A DNA stretch of 64,000 nucleotides from Trichomonas vaginalis G3 (taxonomy: Eukaryota; Parabasalia; Trichomonadida; Trichomonadidae), in the NCBI RefSeq assembly GCF_026262505.1, contig NC_067208.1:13215962-13279961 (forward strand). The letters run 5' to 3'. The position numbers and the translations under genes are program-made. Shown piece by piece: positions 20,801 to 29,581 of this stretch (position 1 is the first letter of the stretch; the number at the start of each line of letters is the position of its first letter). The notes below the pieces were generated by a model, which saw only the letters and a list, made by a program, of their open reading frames with translations, had not been told where the DNA came from and made no database searches.

Positions 20801-21276
20801 AGCCCATCACTGAGTTCAAGGTTATATTCATCAAATATTTCATTATTAAATGCAACTTCTGCTAGTTTATTTATTTTTTCAATACGATCATTTGAAAGTC
20901 TATCGTTTAATTTTTTCTGAAGTTTTTCATTTTCTAGTTCTGAAACTTTATTTGGATGATATGTAAATTCATGAAATTCTTTGGCCTCGGTTTTGATCAT
21001 TAATTTACAAAGAACTTTTGTGGTTGGAATTCGTTTGAACCATTTATTAGTTATATTCGTTATATATTCAATATCTGGAATTAATTCCCAAATTTTTGCA
21101 TTTTCAATTAATTTATTATCAAATGCAAAAGCAATGGGTTTAATATTATGTTTACCTTTATAATATAAACTTTCTACATAATCATCGAAATAAACATCTA
21201 CTTGTTTAACATTTTCAAGAATTGGTGAAAGAGCATCCATTAATTGATTGACGGTTACGAATCTTGATCCACTCAT
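20797..21276 (-). CDS. Small protein of P3 (159 aa), possible DNA-binding role
   Basis: MSGSRFVTVNQLMDALSPIL at the start, a beta-rich centre (KQVDVYFDDYVESLYYKG, HNIKPIAFAFDN), a C-terminal coiled coil and an acidic end (YNLELSDGL). Its build (beta core with acidic tail) resembles the small proteins at 39407-39826 and 52659-53132 that sit near replication genes in family A. That pattern suits a ssDNA-binding-type accessory protein, but this is inference. Confidence 0.5.
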   Translation of the reverse strand: MSGSRFVTVNQLMDALSPILENVKQVDVYFDDYVESLYYKGKHNIKPIAFAFDNKLIENAKIWELIPDIEYITNITNKWFKRIPTTKVLCKLMIKTEAKEFHEFTYHPNKVSELENEKLQKKLNDRLSNDRIEKINKLAEVAFNNEIFDEYNLELSDGL

Positions 21277-21429
21277 TTTCTTACGAATTAAAAAAATAAA
21301 TTATTCAAAAATGTCAGAAGAAAATATTTAAATAAATTATTTAAATTTTTTTACTCTATTCAAGAATTTTATTTTTGATATAACTCATTGAATTCAAAAT
21401 TTTTTAAAAAATTGACACCATATATAACC

Positions 21430-21715
21430 AGTAGAAATTCTGCCAGTAGAAACTTTACTAGTAGAAGTTCTGCCAGTATAAACTCTACCAGTAGAAGTTC
21501 TGCCAGTAGAAGTTCTGCCAGTATAAACTCTACCAGTAGAAGTTCTGCCAGTATAAACTCTACCAGTAGAAGTTCTGCTAAAGTATTCAATTTTGAGGGA
21601 AACAGTAGAAGTTCTGCCAGTATAAACTCTACCAGTAGAAGTTCTGCCAGTATAAACTCTACCAGTAGAAGTTCTGCCAGTATAAACTCTACCAGTAGAA
21701 GTTCTGCTAAAGTAT
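21430..21715. repeat. 15/30-bp minisatellite in P3
   Basis: Units AGTAGAAGTTCTGCC and AGTATAAACTCTACC alternate about 18 times, interrupted by CAAAGTATTCAATTTTGAGG. Both strands are open simply because the unit length is a multiple of three (Ser/Thr/Ala/Asn repeats on plus, Leu/Ala/Glu on minus), so no gene is called. Confidence 0.9.
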
Positions 21716-22049
21716 TCATAAACACCTTTTTATATCTTATTTACATCTAACATGCACCAATTTATTTTATAACTTTATTAATACTAAATTTTATTTCATA
21801 CAAAAAGTAAAAATTCATAAGTTATATATTAATTTAATAAATTATATTATCATTTATAATAAAATTTTTCGAAGTGCAGATAAATTTTAACATGTTCGAA
21901 ATGAAACTATTATAAAATATATTCTTTTTATTAATGGTAATATAGGAATTGTAGGAATAAAAACTTTTTATAAATTATTCATAAATTTTTAAAATCGGTT
22001 TCATACAAAATAAAAATAAATTTTCATAAATGTAAGACATGAATTTTTA
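21716..22049. other. A/T-rich spacer between the minisatellite and the right TIR
   Basis: No gene or clear motif is seen. The inner edge (about 21990-22050) matches 10527-10577 near the left end in inverse orientation. Confidence 0.6.
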
Positions 22050-22285
22050 ATGGTTTATTTTTTTAAAAAAATTATTTTTTATTACATTATGTATGGGCTG
22101 AGTGTAAATGTCTTACAATTTTGAATATTTTTAACTCTTGATTTATTCAAAAACGTAAGAATAAAAACCGTAAGAATCATACATTTTTTACTTCATATGT
22201 TAAAAAAAATGATACAAAATCGTTCAATATTGTATGAATTCTTACGTTTACAAAAAAAGTCACACAACCCATCATATATACTACT
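22050..22285. repeat. P3 right terminal inverted repeat
   Basis: Inverse of 10165-10400, ending ...CCCATCATATATACTACT at 22285, directly followed by the second AAACTT (22286-22291). Confidence 0.9.
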
Positions 22286-23013
22286 AAACTTTAGTTAATA
22301 TTGCAAATCAATATTTGCCATTTTTAGATGAAGAAAAGCAAATATATATATTTACTGAAATAACTGGCAATTATCAAAATTTTGAAATTTCAGTTGCAAA
22401 CTTGTTACTTTTTTATGAAAACAATGAAGAAAAATTAAGCAACTGTTTTAATTTAACATTGTTCCAGCAAATTTATTCCAAAAATGGAATCGAGCAAATG
22501 ATATTTTTTGCTGCAAATACAATTTGTTGCAATAACACTTCTATCAATTTTTACAATCTCCTTGAAATTGAAGAAATGAATCCATTTGATTTTTTTTATT
22601 TCTCAATTCAATATAAAGAGATATTAAATTGCGATGATTTTCCAAAAGTTACAGAAGTAATCACAGGTTTAATCTCAGCTTCAAATATTAATGCTATTAT
22701 GCAAATTTGCCAAAAAATTTTGGATAAAATTACATTTTATAAATGTAATTATTGCCATATTACCTCAATATGGAATTTTATCACAAATGCAGCAATAATT
22801 CTTCCTGATGAAGATTTATTAATCAAATTATTAAAATTCATAGAAAAAACAGAAAAAGCAACAGATGAATTATTCGAACCGGAGAATGATTTGGGTTTCT
22901 ATGAATATTTAAATTCGATTTTCTCAGATATTACATCTGCGAGAAATAAGCAATTTCTCTTGGAATTTCTAAATACCCATGAAGATGACTTCACTTATGA
23001 TCAAACATTGTGA
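22286..23013 (+). pseudogene. Host gene, 3' piece downstream of the P3 insertion
   Basis: About 240 codons, open from the target duplication to TGA at 23011, in phase with 10098-10164. The protein is wholly helical and Cys-poor (NQYLPFLDEEKQIYIFTEIT; NINAIMQICQKILDKITFYK; ISSA/T-rich helices), compatible with an ARM/HEAT-type alpha-solenoid. I cannot name the family. There is no ATG near its beginning, as expected for the downstream half of an interrupted gene. Confidence 0.7.
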
Positions 23014-23302
23014 GGTCATTTTTGATCAACAAATTAATTGAAATTCCGATCAAAAAAAATTCACAAATTGGATCAAAAAAATCGAATCTCAAGTTAAAAA
23101 TAAAAAATTTCTACATTTTTATCAAATTTAGATTTTTTTTTTCAAATCATGCGACTTGATTGAATAATTGCATATTTTATCCCATGCATCTAGAAGTATG
23201 TGTAATATTTTTGCTTTCATCAAGAAATTGTCGAATTTGATCTTAATTTTTTTTGAAAAATATACTTTTAGAAAAAGAAATAGTGATTGAAAAAAAAAAA
23301 GG
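23014..23302. other. Host 3' flank
   Basis: A/T-rich with poly-A and poly-T runs (AAAAAAAAAA near 23290). No gene seen. Confidence 0.6.
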
Positions 23303-23338
23303 TAGTGGGGCTTCCAGGCACTTCGTGCCCTCTAGCCC
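23303..23338. repeat. P4 left terminus with hairpin
   Basis: GGGGCT and AGCCCC enclose GGCAC-TTC-GTGCC (23317-23329), a stem within a stem. Read from the outside, AGGCAC...GCC corresponds to AGGCACTGCGCGCC in the inverse of the P5 terminus. I therefore take AGTGGGG at 23303 as the element's end, although no partner right end was found. Confidence 0.5.
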
Positions 23339-23562
23339 CGAAGATGTTTAGTATAAATGAAGTTTTTATTCGGAAAATTGTTAGTCTTCTGGTGTGAATT
23401 CGGAGGACTCTTCTTCTTCCTCCATTGCTTCTGGGAAGAAGCCTTCTTCTGGGTCGAAAACATTATATAATGTGTCGCTTTTCACAAATTATATATGTTT
23501 TCATGCTTTGTCACTTTTCTGTCACTTTTCAGGGAAAAAAACATTTTTATTATTATATATAA

Positions 23563-24381
23563 ATGAATTTTACAAAACCACCGTTACCGTTCTTTGGAAA
23601 TAAGAGTAAATGTAAAGATATTATATTGAGAGAACTTAAGAAACTACCGAATGGTCTAACATTTGTAGATTTGTTCGGTGGAAGTTTCTATATATCCCAT
23701 TTGTGCCATACAATATTCCCAGACTCAAAGATTATATGCAATGACTTCGACAACTATATGGACCGTCTCAAACATATTCCAGACACAAACAATATATTGA
23801 AAGAGTTAAAAGAAAAGATACCTATAGGTAAGATGGAACGTATACCATTAGATAAGAAAAATATTGTGAGAGAGGTTTTGAAAAAAGCAGAATATATAGA
23901 CTGGGATAGTATATCTGCTAGACTATTATATAGTGGTTCTATAAGAGTTCATGACATTGAAACACTTATGTCAAAAGTTTTATATCTTAACTATACAAAT
24001 GTTTTCAAAGAGGACATAGAAAAATATATTGAGGGTATAGAGTTTGTGAGATGTTATTGGACAGAGTTGTATGAAAAATATAAAGACAAGGAAAATGTTT
24101 TCTTTATAGTGGACCCGCTGTTCTATAACACATGGGATTTTCAATACCAAGTAGACTGGACTTTGAGAGACTCTTTAGAAACTTTAGACGTTATACATAA
24201 CCATCCATGCTTTTACTTTACATCCGATAAAAGTGGTTTGGAAACCGTTATGAGATGGTTAGAGGACATACATGACTATGAGTTTATATATGACAAGATA
24301 GAATATGAGAGAGGTCCTATAAACTGGAGAAAGTGTCATAACAAAGAAATTTTATTAGTAAGTAAATGTGGTTTGAAATAG
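23563..24381 (+). CDS. DNA adenine-N6 methyltransferase, D12 (Dam-like) class, P4
   Basis: 272 residues. PFFGNKSK at 9-16 (SAM-binding FxGxK-type motif), FVDLFGGS at 34-41, IICNDFDNY at 57-65, helical target-recognition region at about 70-170, and a motif IV-like VDP segment at 183-185. This is the D12 order F-G-K, D-F-G-G, N-D, D-P. Such enzymes methylate adenine N6 in DNA; T. vaginalis is known to carry mainly 6mA. It starts after TTTTTATTATTATATATAA. In an element it could mark or protect its own DNA. Confidence 0.8.
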   Translation: MNFTKPPLPFFGNKSKCKDIILRELKKLPNGLTFVDLFGGSFYISHLCHTIFPDSKIICNDFDNYMDRLKHIPDTNNILKELKEKIPIGKMERIPLDKKNIVREVLKKAEYIDWDSISARLLYSGSIRVHDIETLMSKVLYLNYTNVFKEDIEKYIEGIEFVRCYWTELYEKYKDKENVFFIVDPLFYNTWDFQYQVDWTLRDSLETLDVIHNHPCFYFTSDKSGLETVMRWLEDIHDYEFIYDKIEYERGPINWRKCHNKEILLVSKCGLK

Positions 24382-24497
24382 GACTACTTGTTTTAGGTTT
24401 TTTCCATTGTGTCATTTATTTCTTTGACGTGGCAGAAAAGTACAGAGAATATGAAGATGAACCAATGCCTGCAAATGTTCAGCATATGTACTCGTAA
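24366..24497 (+). CDS. Small membrane protein (43 aa) overlapping the methyltransferase end
   Basis: A frame that starts 16 bases before the methyltransferase stop: MWFEIGLLVLGFFHCVIYFF is one clear membrane helix, followed by an acidic tail (DVAEKYREYEDEPMP). The overlap and the clean helix argue for a real gene. Possible virion-membrane or host-membrane role; no family known. Confidence 0.5.
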   Translation: MWFEIGLLVLGFFHCVIYFFDVAEKYREYEDEPMPANVQHMYS

Positions 24498-24520
24498 GAG
24501 ATATTTTTATCTAATATTAA

Positions 24521-24882
24521 ATGGACGCACAGAACTTAGCGAATGCACAGCAACCTGGACAACCAAACCCAGAGAATATTCCAAATGAAGTTAGAATACA
24601 AACTGCAATGGCAAACTATGGTCAAGTCCAACAGATGTACAAATGCAAACTGCCATGTCAAATGACGCTGCGTTAGGTTTGCCACCATGGTATGCAAATA
24701 TGAGATGGAAAGAGTTTTATACAAACCCTGAAGTGGGATATAAACAACTTTATGCAGATGACGCGAACACAGGAGTTGACCCAGAATATGTTTTCTACCA
24801 GAGGAGAAACAGAATGTATGAGCTCCAGTTAAAGAGTGCTATGGAACTCAACAGGAAACGTAAGAGACTAGGCGGACATTAG
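24521..24882 (+). pseudogene. P4 small Gln/Asn-rich protein gene, probably broken
   Basis: It starts after TTTTTATCTAATATTAA. It begins MDAQNLANAQQPGQPNPENI and ends with a basic segment (LNRKRKRLGGH) after PPWYANMRWKEFYTNPEVGY. The composition (Gln/Asn/Ala first, basic tail) fits a minor virion protein. No family recognised. Confidence 0.5.
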
Positions 24883-24900
24883 ATTTTTACATATAGTAAA

Positions 24901-25143
24901 ATGGGTTTCTTCAGTAAGATAGGAAACTTCTTTCGAAATGTTGGAAGAGGTATATGGAATGGAATAAAAACCGTAGGAAGAGGAATTTGGAACGGTGTCA
25001 AAAATATTGGTAAAAGAGTAGGTCAGTTTGTTGGTATTATACCTAAAGACCCTGAACCAGAAGAACAAGCTCCTGTTATACAACAGCCTGAACCTGCACC
25101 ACAGTCTAGTTGGCAACCAAATCCAACACCTCAACCGTATTAA
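24901..25143 (+). CDS. Amphipathic virion-like protein of P4 (80 aa)
   Basis: MGFFSKIGNFFRNVGRGIWN starts a run of repeated units of the form GRGIWNGIKTV / GRGIWNGVKNI, a strongly amphipathic cationic helix with regularly placed Trp/Phe. A Pro/Glu/Gln-rich tail (DPEPEEQAPVIQQPEPAPQS) follows. This build is like membrane-lytic peptides attached to capsids. It starts after TTTTTACATATAGTAA. Compare 28370-28771. Confidence 0.65.
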   Translation: MGFFSKIGNFFRNVGRGIWNGIKTVGRGIWNGVKNIGKRVGQFVGIIPKDPEPEEQAPVIQQPEPAPQSSWQPNPTPQPY

Positions 25144-25147
25144 AAAA

Positions 25148-25995
25148 TTATATTTTTACCGTTCGATAGTAGTTGTATATGAAACTAAGTTCTAAGTAAA
25201 ACGCATGGTATAATGGAATTATTCTTTTTCTTCCATCTGTAGTAAACCATACTTGAAAGTCTGAAATACTTCCACTTGGTGGTTCGTATAACTTTGTAGG
25301 TTTTTCGTAAAAATCATTCATCAGACATAAGAAAGAGTTTTGCGCACCAGAAAATGAAGCATGAACAATAATAGCATCTGGTCGAAAATATTTTCATATG
25401 TTCCATTAGGGTTTTCGACTTCATAAAAGTCTGGGTGTACTGGATATGCTGCAGGCTGATTTAACATCCTCATAAATCTATACCATGCCAAGTTGTTATA
25501 TTTTGTAGAAATATAAACGTTTTCTCCAAGGTCTTCTATTCTATTGATTTTAACAGTTGCATTTTTTCCTGTCATAAATAATATCGAGATGGTATTCTCC
25601 TTCGTCAATGTTATACTGTTTTGCATATTCGATATAGATATCGTTTATTTTTTCTTGAAAAGCTTGAAGAGTTGTTTCTAAGTTTACAAGCAAACTAACT
25701 TGTAAAAGTTTTCCCTGTTCAAATTTCTCATACATACGTTTTTCTTTGTTATAGTATCGAACTTCAAAACCGACCGTAAATGGAAACCATGTATGGCTTC
25801 TGAAATGAACTTCATTCTACGAAAGCCAATAGCTTTTGTGACAGATGGGTCTCTTAGCCATCTTAATGGGTAGTCAAAACGATAGCCTTCATGCTTTACG
25901 GTCTCTGTCTCAAACTTTTGACCGACATTAGTAAAAAGTTCATCTAATGGTTTAGTTGTAGCAACTCTTGAATTTTCTTTTTCTATTGGAAGCAT
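25148..25995 (-). pseudogene. P4 structural-type protein gene, paralog of 31280-32123, broken
   Basis: It begins MLPIEKENSRVATTKPLDEL and contains YRFDYPLRWLRDPSVTKAIG, matching YRFDYPIRWLQSPSDAKAIG of the gene at 31280. Beta-rich throughout. It shares an 18-bp divergent promoter with the fibre gene. Position and beta content suggest a virion component such as a fibre-anchoring or minor capsid protein; this is inference. Broken about two or three times. Confidence 0.55.
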
Positions 25996-26013
25996 ATTTT
26001 ATCTAGAATAAAA
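25996..26013. promoter_or_regulatory. 18-bp divergent promoter-like spacer
   Basis: ATTTTATCTAGAATAAAA separates opposing ATGs and is close to palindromic around TCTAGA. Both directions read TTTTAT[CT]-TAA-ATG. Confidence 0.55.
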
Positions 26014-27492
26014 ATGTCGAAAGATATTGCTTCCATGAGAGAAATACAACACAACCGACAACTCATTATGCAAGCTCTAAATAAGAACACAACAAACTTT
26101 TCAAACTATTCTAAGATATCTGAGTCATTGAAAGAAGGAAACTTAAAACTGACATTAAACCCTTTAACAGATGAGTTTCTATTTCAAGACAAGAAGAACA
26201 ATACTGTCTGTATAAATCCAACAAAAGGAACTTTAAACGAGAAACCTATAAATGAACTTCTTTTGAAAGCAGATGTTGACAACAAAGCTGACAAAGAATA
26301 TGTAGACGATGCAATAGCAAAAGAAGAAGAAAGAGCTAACAATGCTTATGCAACAAAAGAACATACTCATCCTGAACTAGCAGACAAAACATATGTTGAC
26401 AATAAAATGTCAAGTGAAGTGACAAGAGCTGAAAACGAATATTCTAAAAAGACTCATATACATTCTATATCTGAAATAACAGACTTAAACGTTAGCCTTG
26501 AAAAGAAAGCGGATAAGGAATATGTGGCTAGTAAGTTAGAGAAGAAAGCAGATAAGGAATATGTGGATGAAAAAGATAATGAAATTAAAGAAAGGGCTGA
26601 ATGGTATCATGAATGGACATCGAAGATTTTAAAAACTAAAGCTGATACAGGATGGGTTTCAGGATGTTTAGACCTTAAAGCAGATAAAACTTATGTTAAC
26701 GATGAGTTAGAGAAGAAAGCAAATAAGACTCATACACATACAAGTTTTACAACTGTTAGAGCAGATGACATAATACTGAACTTTGACCTTGGTTCAAGTG
26801 CACCTTTAGAAAATCCGAGTACAAGCGTAAAAGATACTCTTAACAATTTAGATAAGAGTTGCAGGAACATTGAAAGTCATGCCAGAAACTTTGAAGCATA
26901 TGAACTACCCGCAATGTTAGATAAGAAAGCAGACAAAACAGAGCTTCAAACATTAAAGACAGAAATACTTCAAACATTATATCCTATAGGCTCTATTTAT
27001 ACGTCAATGAACTCAACAAATCCAGAAACAGTTCTGGGTTTTGGAACTTGGACTCAAATAGTCGACAGGTTTTTGTATTGTGCAAACTCTTCAAAGGAAA
27101 CAGGTGGAAGTAAAACGATTTCAGGTGAAAATTTACCTGCACATAGTCACTACATAGATTTAAGTACATCTCAAGCAGGTTGGCATAGTCATAGATTTTG
27201 GGATTGGTCAGGAATGACAAAAGGTAAAGGATATGATGTTAAAGACAACGTTAAGTTTGCTATAAATTGTTACTGGAGTAACACTGAGGGAGGAGGATAC
27301 CATACACATCGCGTTTCAGGATATACGCAAACAACGGGACAAAGTAAAGAATACATGCCACCTTACATGACAGTTTACGCATGGTATAGAAATGCTTTAG
27401 TCGTCATTTTCAACTTCTTTAGCATATTCGTCAGGAGTTGTCTTATATTTGTTAGGAACTGTCTTTTGAAAGTATACCACCTTGAACTTTGA
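26014..27492 (+). CDS. Phage-type receptor fibre with collar/gp10-like C-terminal domain, P4
   Basis: 492 residues. 1-80: N-terminal attachment region. 85-310: repeats of the form KADKEYVD / LEKKADK, a trimeric fibre pattern. 322-461: LYPIGSIYTSMNSTNPETVL ... MPPYMTVYAWYRN, the collar/baseplate gp10-like domain of phage tail proteins. Six HxH motifs (117-119, 148-150, 240-242, 377-379, 391-393, 430-432) recall the iron-binding HxH sites of T4 fibre gp37. Probable host-attachment protein of a particle. The last about 30 residues run into the opposite integrase gene, and the domain proper ends near 27396. Confidence 0.8.
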   Translation: MSKDIASMREIQHNRQLIMQALNKNTTNFSNYSKISESLKEGNLKLTLNPLTDEFLFQDKKNNTVCINPTKGTLNEKPINELLLKADVDNKADKEYVDDAIAKEEERANNAYATKEHTHPELADKTYVDNKMSSEVTRAENEYSKKTHIHSISEITDLNVSLEKKADKEYVASKLEKKADKEYVDEKDNEIKERAEWYHEWTSKILKTKADTGWVSGCLDLKADKTYVNDELEKKANKTHTHTSFTTVRADDIILNFDLGSSAPLENPSTSVKDTLNNLDKSCRNIESHARNFEAYELPAMLDKKADKTELQTLKTEILQTLYPIGSIYTSMNSTNPETVLGFGTWTQIVDRFLYCANSSKETGGSKTISGENLPAHSHYIDLSTSQAGWHSHRFWDWSGMTKGKGYDVKDNVKFAINCYWSNTEGGGYHTHRVSGYTQTTGQSKEYMPPYMTVYAWYRNALVVIFNFFSIFVRSCLIFVRNCLLKVYHLEL

Positions 27493-28352
27493 CAAGTTTG
27501 AAACGAGGTCTGACAATAGTAGTTTTATCTTCTGCTTGCAGTGTGTACATTTTGCCATGTTTGCCTAAAACTTCATAATATTCTCTTGTATACTTTCTTC
27601 TATTTTTACGAACACGAATGTGAGTACCTGTCGGGTTCCCATTGTTGTCATAGTCAATAGTATTTTCATATGGGTCGCGTTTAGGTATTTCTATTTTTAC
27701 TTTGTCACCTTTCTGAAGTTTGAAGCCCGGCATTCTTTCTTGTTTGTCTCTTTTGACTAAATTATTAAATATATAGTCTTTCTCTAAGTCAGGGTTGTTT
27801 TTCATTTCTTCGGGGAGTGGTTTCCCAAACCTTTTTGTTTACGGCTATTGTAAATATTTAAAACTTGTCTCATCTTTGCCATGGAGAAGTGTCTATATTT
27901 GTCGTCATATGACATTTCATTTGCTTCACCACCTTGTGGTTGGTTTAGTCTCTTAACATTTTTATACAACCGTCAATGACACAAGAGCAGAATGGTTTGG
28001 TCGACAATGAAATATTGGTTTACATTTTTTGAACGCAGATAGTTTTTTACATCATCTGATTTGAAAGAACTTTCACAGTCAGATGTCAGTTTTGTTGGAT
28101 GGTATTTGTCAACGAATATTGTCAAAGCAGTTTTCACATCTAAAATATTTTTGGACCATAATGGTATGGCTTCACAGTATCTTGTGTTTTGACCGACAAA
28201 TATTAGCCAGTATGGTGGTCCATCTGTTCTAACTCTCGGAATGTTTTCCAAGATATCATAAACCAAGCATTTGGTGTTGAACTAAAGATTTTTATCATGA
28301 GTGCTTTCTTTGTCGCTTTAGAAACATAGGGGTCCTTGTTTGGATTCGTCAT
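27452..28352 (-). pseudogene. P4 retroviral-type integrase, broken
   Basis: Parts: a start after TTCTTATAGGATAAAAA, a core with PPYWLIFVGQNTRYCEAIPL and KLTSDCESSF (second catalytic region, about 28070), and a C-terminal SH3-like domain with LQKGDKVKIEIPKRD (about 27710). This is the Polinton c-integrase. A related fragment is at 50360-50960. Broken about twice. Confidence 0.75.
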
Positions 28353-28369
28353 TTTTTATCCTATAAGAA
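28353..28369. promoter_or_regulatory. 17-bp divergent promoter-like spacer
   Basis: TTTTTATCCTATAAGAA lies between the ATG of the integrase (minus) and the ATG of the 28370 gene (plus). Confidence 0.55.
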
Positions 28370-28771
28370 ATGGGTTTATTTGGCGCATTAGCAGGAGTTG
28401 CATCCAGATTTTTGCCCGCAGTGGGAACAATAGCCAGAGGTGTATTTGGAGTTGGAAGGAAGATTTTGAGTACATTAGGTATACTTAAAGAGAAAGCACA
28501 ACCTATTATACAAACTGTACAGAAAGGTTGGGATGTAGCACGAGATGCAACAAATCTTATTCCAAATCCTGAAACAAGAGGAAAAGTTCAAGGATGGATG
28601 GACAATGTAGGAAGACAAGCAGGAAACTATTATAACAAAGCAAATGACTACTATAACCAAGCAGGACACTATATGGACCAAGGTGAAAGATTCTTTAACA
28701 GAGGATATAACCATGCACAACAATGGGTAAACAATAACCAACCTCAACCGCCTCAAACGTGGGGAATGTAA
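28370..28771 (+). CDS. pVI-like amphipathic virion protein of P4 (133 aa)
   Basis: MGLFGALAGVASRFLPAVGT opens a Gly/Ala/Val-rich membrane-type helix to about residue 45. Asn/Tyr/Gln-rich repeats (YYNKANDYYNQAGHYMDQ) and a Pro-rich end (NNQPQPPQTWGM) follow. The layout is parallel to 24901-25143 and 799-1314. Likely minor virion protein with membrane activity; homology not shown. Confidence 0.6.
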   Translation: MGLFGALAGVASRFLPAVGTIARGVFGVGRKILSTLGILKEKAQPIIQTVQKGWDVARDATNLIPNPETRGKVQGWMDNVGRQAGNYYNKANDYYNQAGHYMDQGERFFNRGYNHAQQWVNNNQPQPPQTWGM

Positions 28772-28791
28772 AGTTTTTTTACTGAGATGAA

Positions 28792-28944
28792 ATGAACAAT
28801 ACAGCATTGAGACAAATGGGTTCAAGATGGATTTGTCGGCTTCCAGCAGTTACACAACGTGTTTGTCAAGTTCTTCCTATACCTCAGGAAGTTTTAGACC
28901 GACTTAAAAAACAACAACAACCAGTTGAAAACAAACCAAACTAA
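28792..28944 (+). CDS. Small P4 protein (50 aa)
   Basis: MNNTALRQMGSRWICRLPAV ... PQEVLDRLKKQQQPVENKPN. It is preceded by TTTTTTTACTGAGATGAA, the same leader as the next gene at 28964, so both are probably expressed alike. Basic, with one helix; function unknown. Confidence 0.5.
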   Translation: MNNTALRQMGSRWICRLPAVTQRVCQVLPIPQEVLDRLKKQQQPVENKPN

Positions 28945-28963
28945 AATTTTTTACTGAGATGAA

Positions 28964-29549
28964 ATGACCGAAGAAGTTAAAACGGTAGATTTGACACCAC
29001 AAACAAAAAGTTCAGAACCATTGTCAAAAACCTGTCAAAGAACTTACAGATGAAGAGAAAAATTCAATAATAGAAAGTGCCAGGTCTGGAAATACAAACC
29101 CTAACTACAAAGTCACTTTTCATAAAAATGGAACGGCAAGTATCTCAAAAAAGAAACAGACTCTCACAAATAAAATATTGAAGTCTGAAGGAGCTTTCGA
29201 GACAACAGATGGAAAAGTTTACTTCACTGACCAACAGTTCATTATAGAACATCTCATTGACTTAGAGTCGAAATATTCTAAACTTTACAACAAACACAAA
29301 AAGTTGAAAGGAAAACAAAAACAAATGGCATATGATATTTATGAAGATGTTGACGACACAACTGTTCCTGCAAGTGAAGTAAAGTCAGAGAAACCGAAAA
29401 GTGACGAAAAACCGATAGAAGAAGAAAAACCAAAAACAGAAGATAAACCAAAACCAAAGTTTAGTTTGGAAACTAAACCAAGTCAACCTTCATTAGCTGG
29501 TATGGGTTGGCGTCAAAGACTTATGGCAGCAGGCGGTTATGTAAAGTAA
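28964..29549 (+). pseudogene. P4 Lys/Glu/Pro-rich protein gene, broken
   Basis: It starts after TTTTTTACTGAGATGAA. It includes the short domain NYKVTFHKNGTASISKKKQT (about 29100), which resembles FYVHTMKDGRVQFRKIKQPL at 60826-61062 and YYVSQSKDGKIYVRKRKVPL at 58239-58673. Then comes a helical part and a charged Pro/Lys/Glu linker (29380-29460), ending GMGWRQRLMAAGGYVK. Probably structural; broken once. Confidence 0.5.
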
Positions 29550-29581
29550 AGAAAAAAAAATATTTTTTTATTTTTATAAAA

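Larger units (their letters stand above)
10165..22285 (+). mobile_element. Polinton P3, family B, complete-looking element with TIRs and 6-bp TSD
   Basis: The element is 12,121 bp. It begins AGTAGTATATATGATGGG and ends with the inverse, and is flanked by AAACTT on both sides (10159-10164 and 22286-22291). Parts: 280-residue protein, PolB, integrase, two small genes, helicase and primase-like locus (minus), twin amphipathic peptides, two small proteins and a minisatellite. I see no packaging ATPase or capsid gene. The termini look whole; the polymerase and integrase regions are broken, roughly ten breaks in all. The TIRs are about 95% alike by eye, so the element is fairly young. Confidence 0.9.

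Noticed and set aside
21369-21750. Open frames of about 120 codons on both strands over the minisatellite
   Set aside because: Unit length is a multiple of three, so frames stay open by chance; products are pure repeats.
23340-23560. Possible acidic minus-strand peptide (FDPEEGFFPEAMEEEESSEF)
   Set aside because: Short, with no start codon or motif in the right place; could be a remnant gene end near the P4 terminus.
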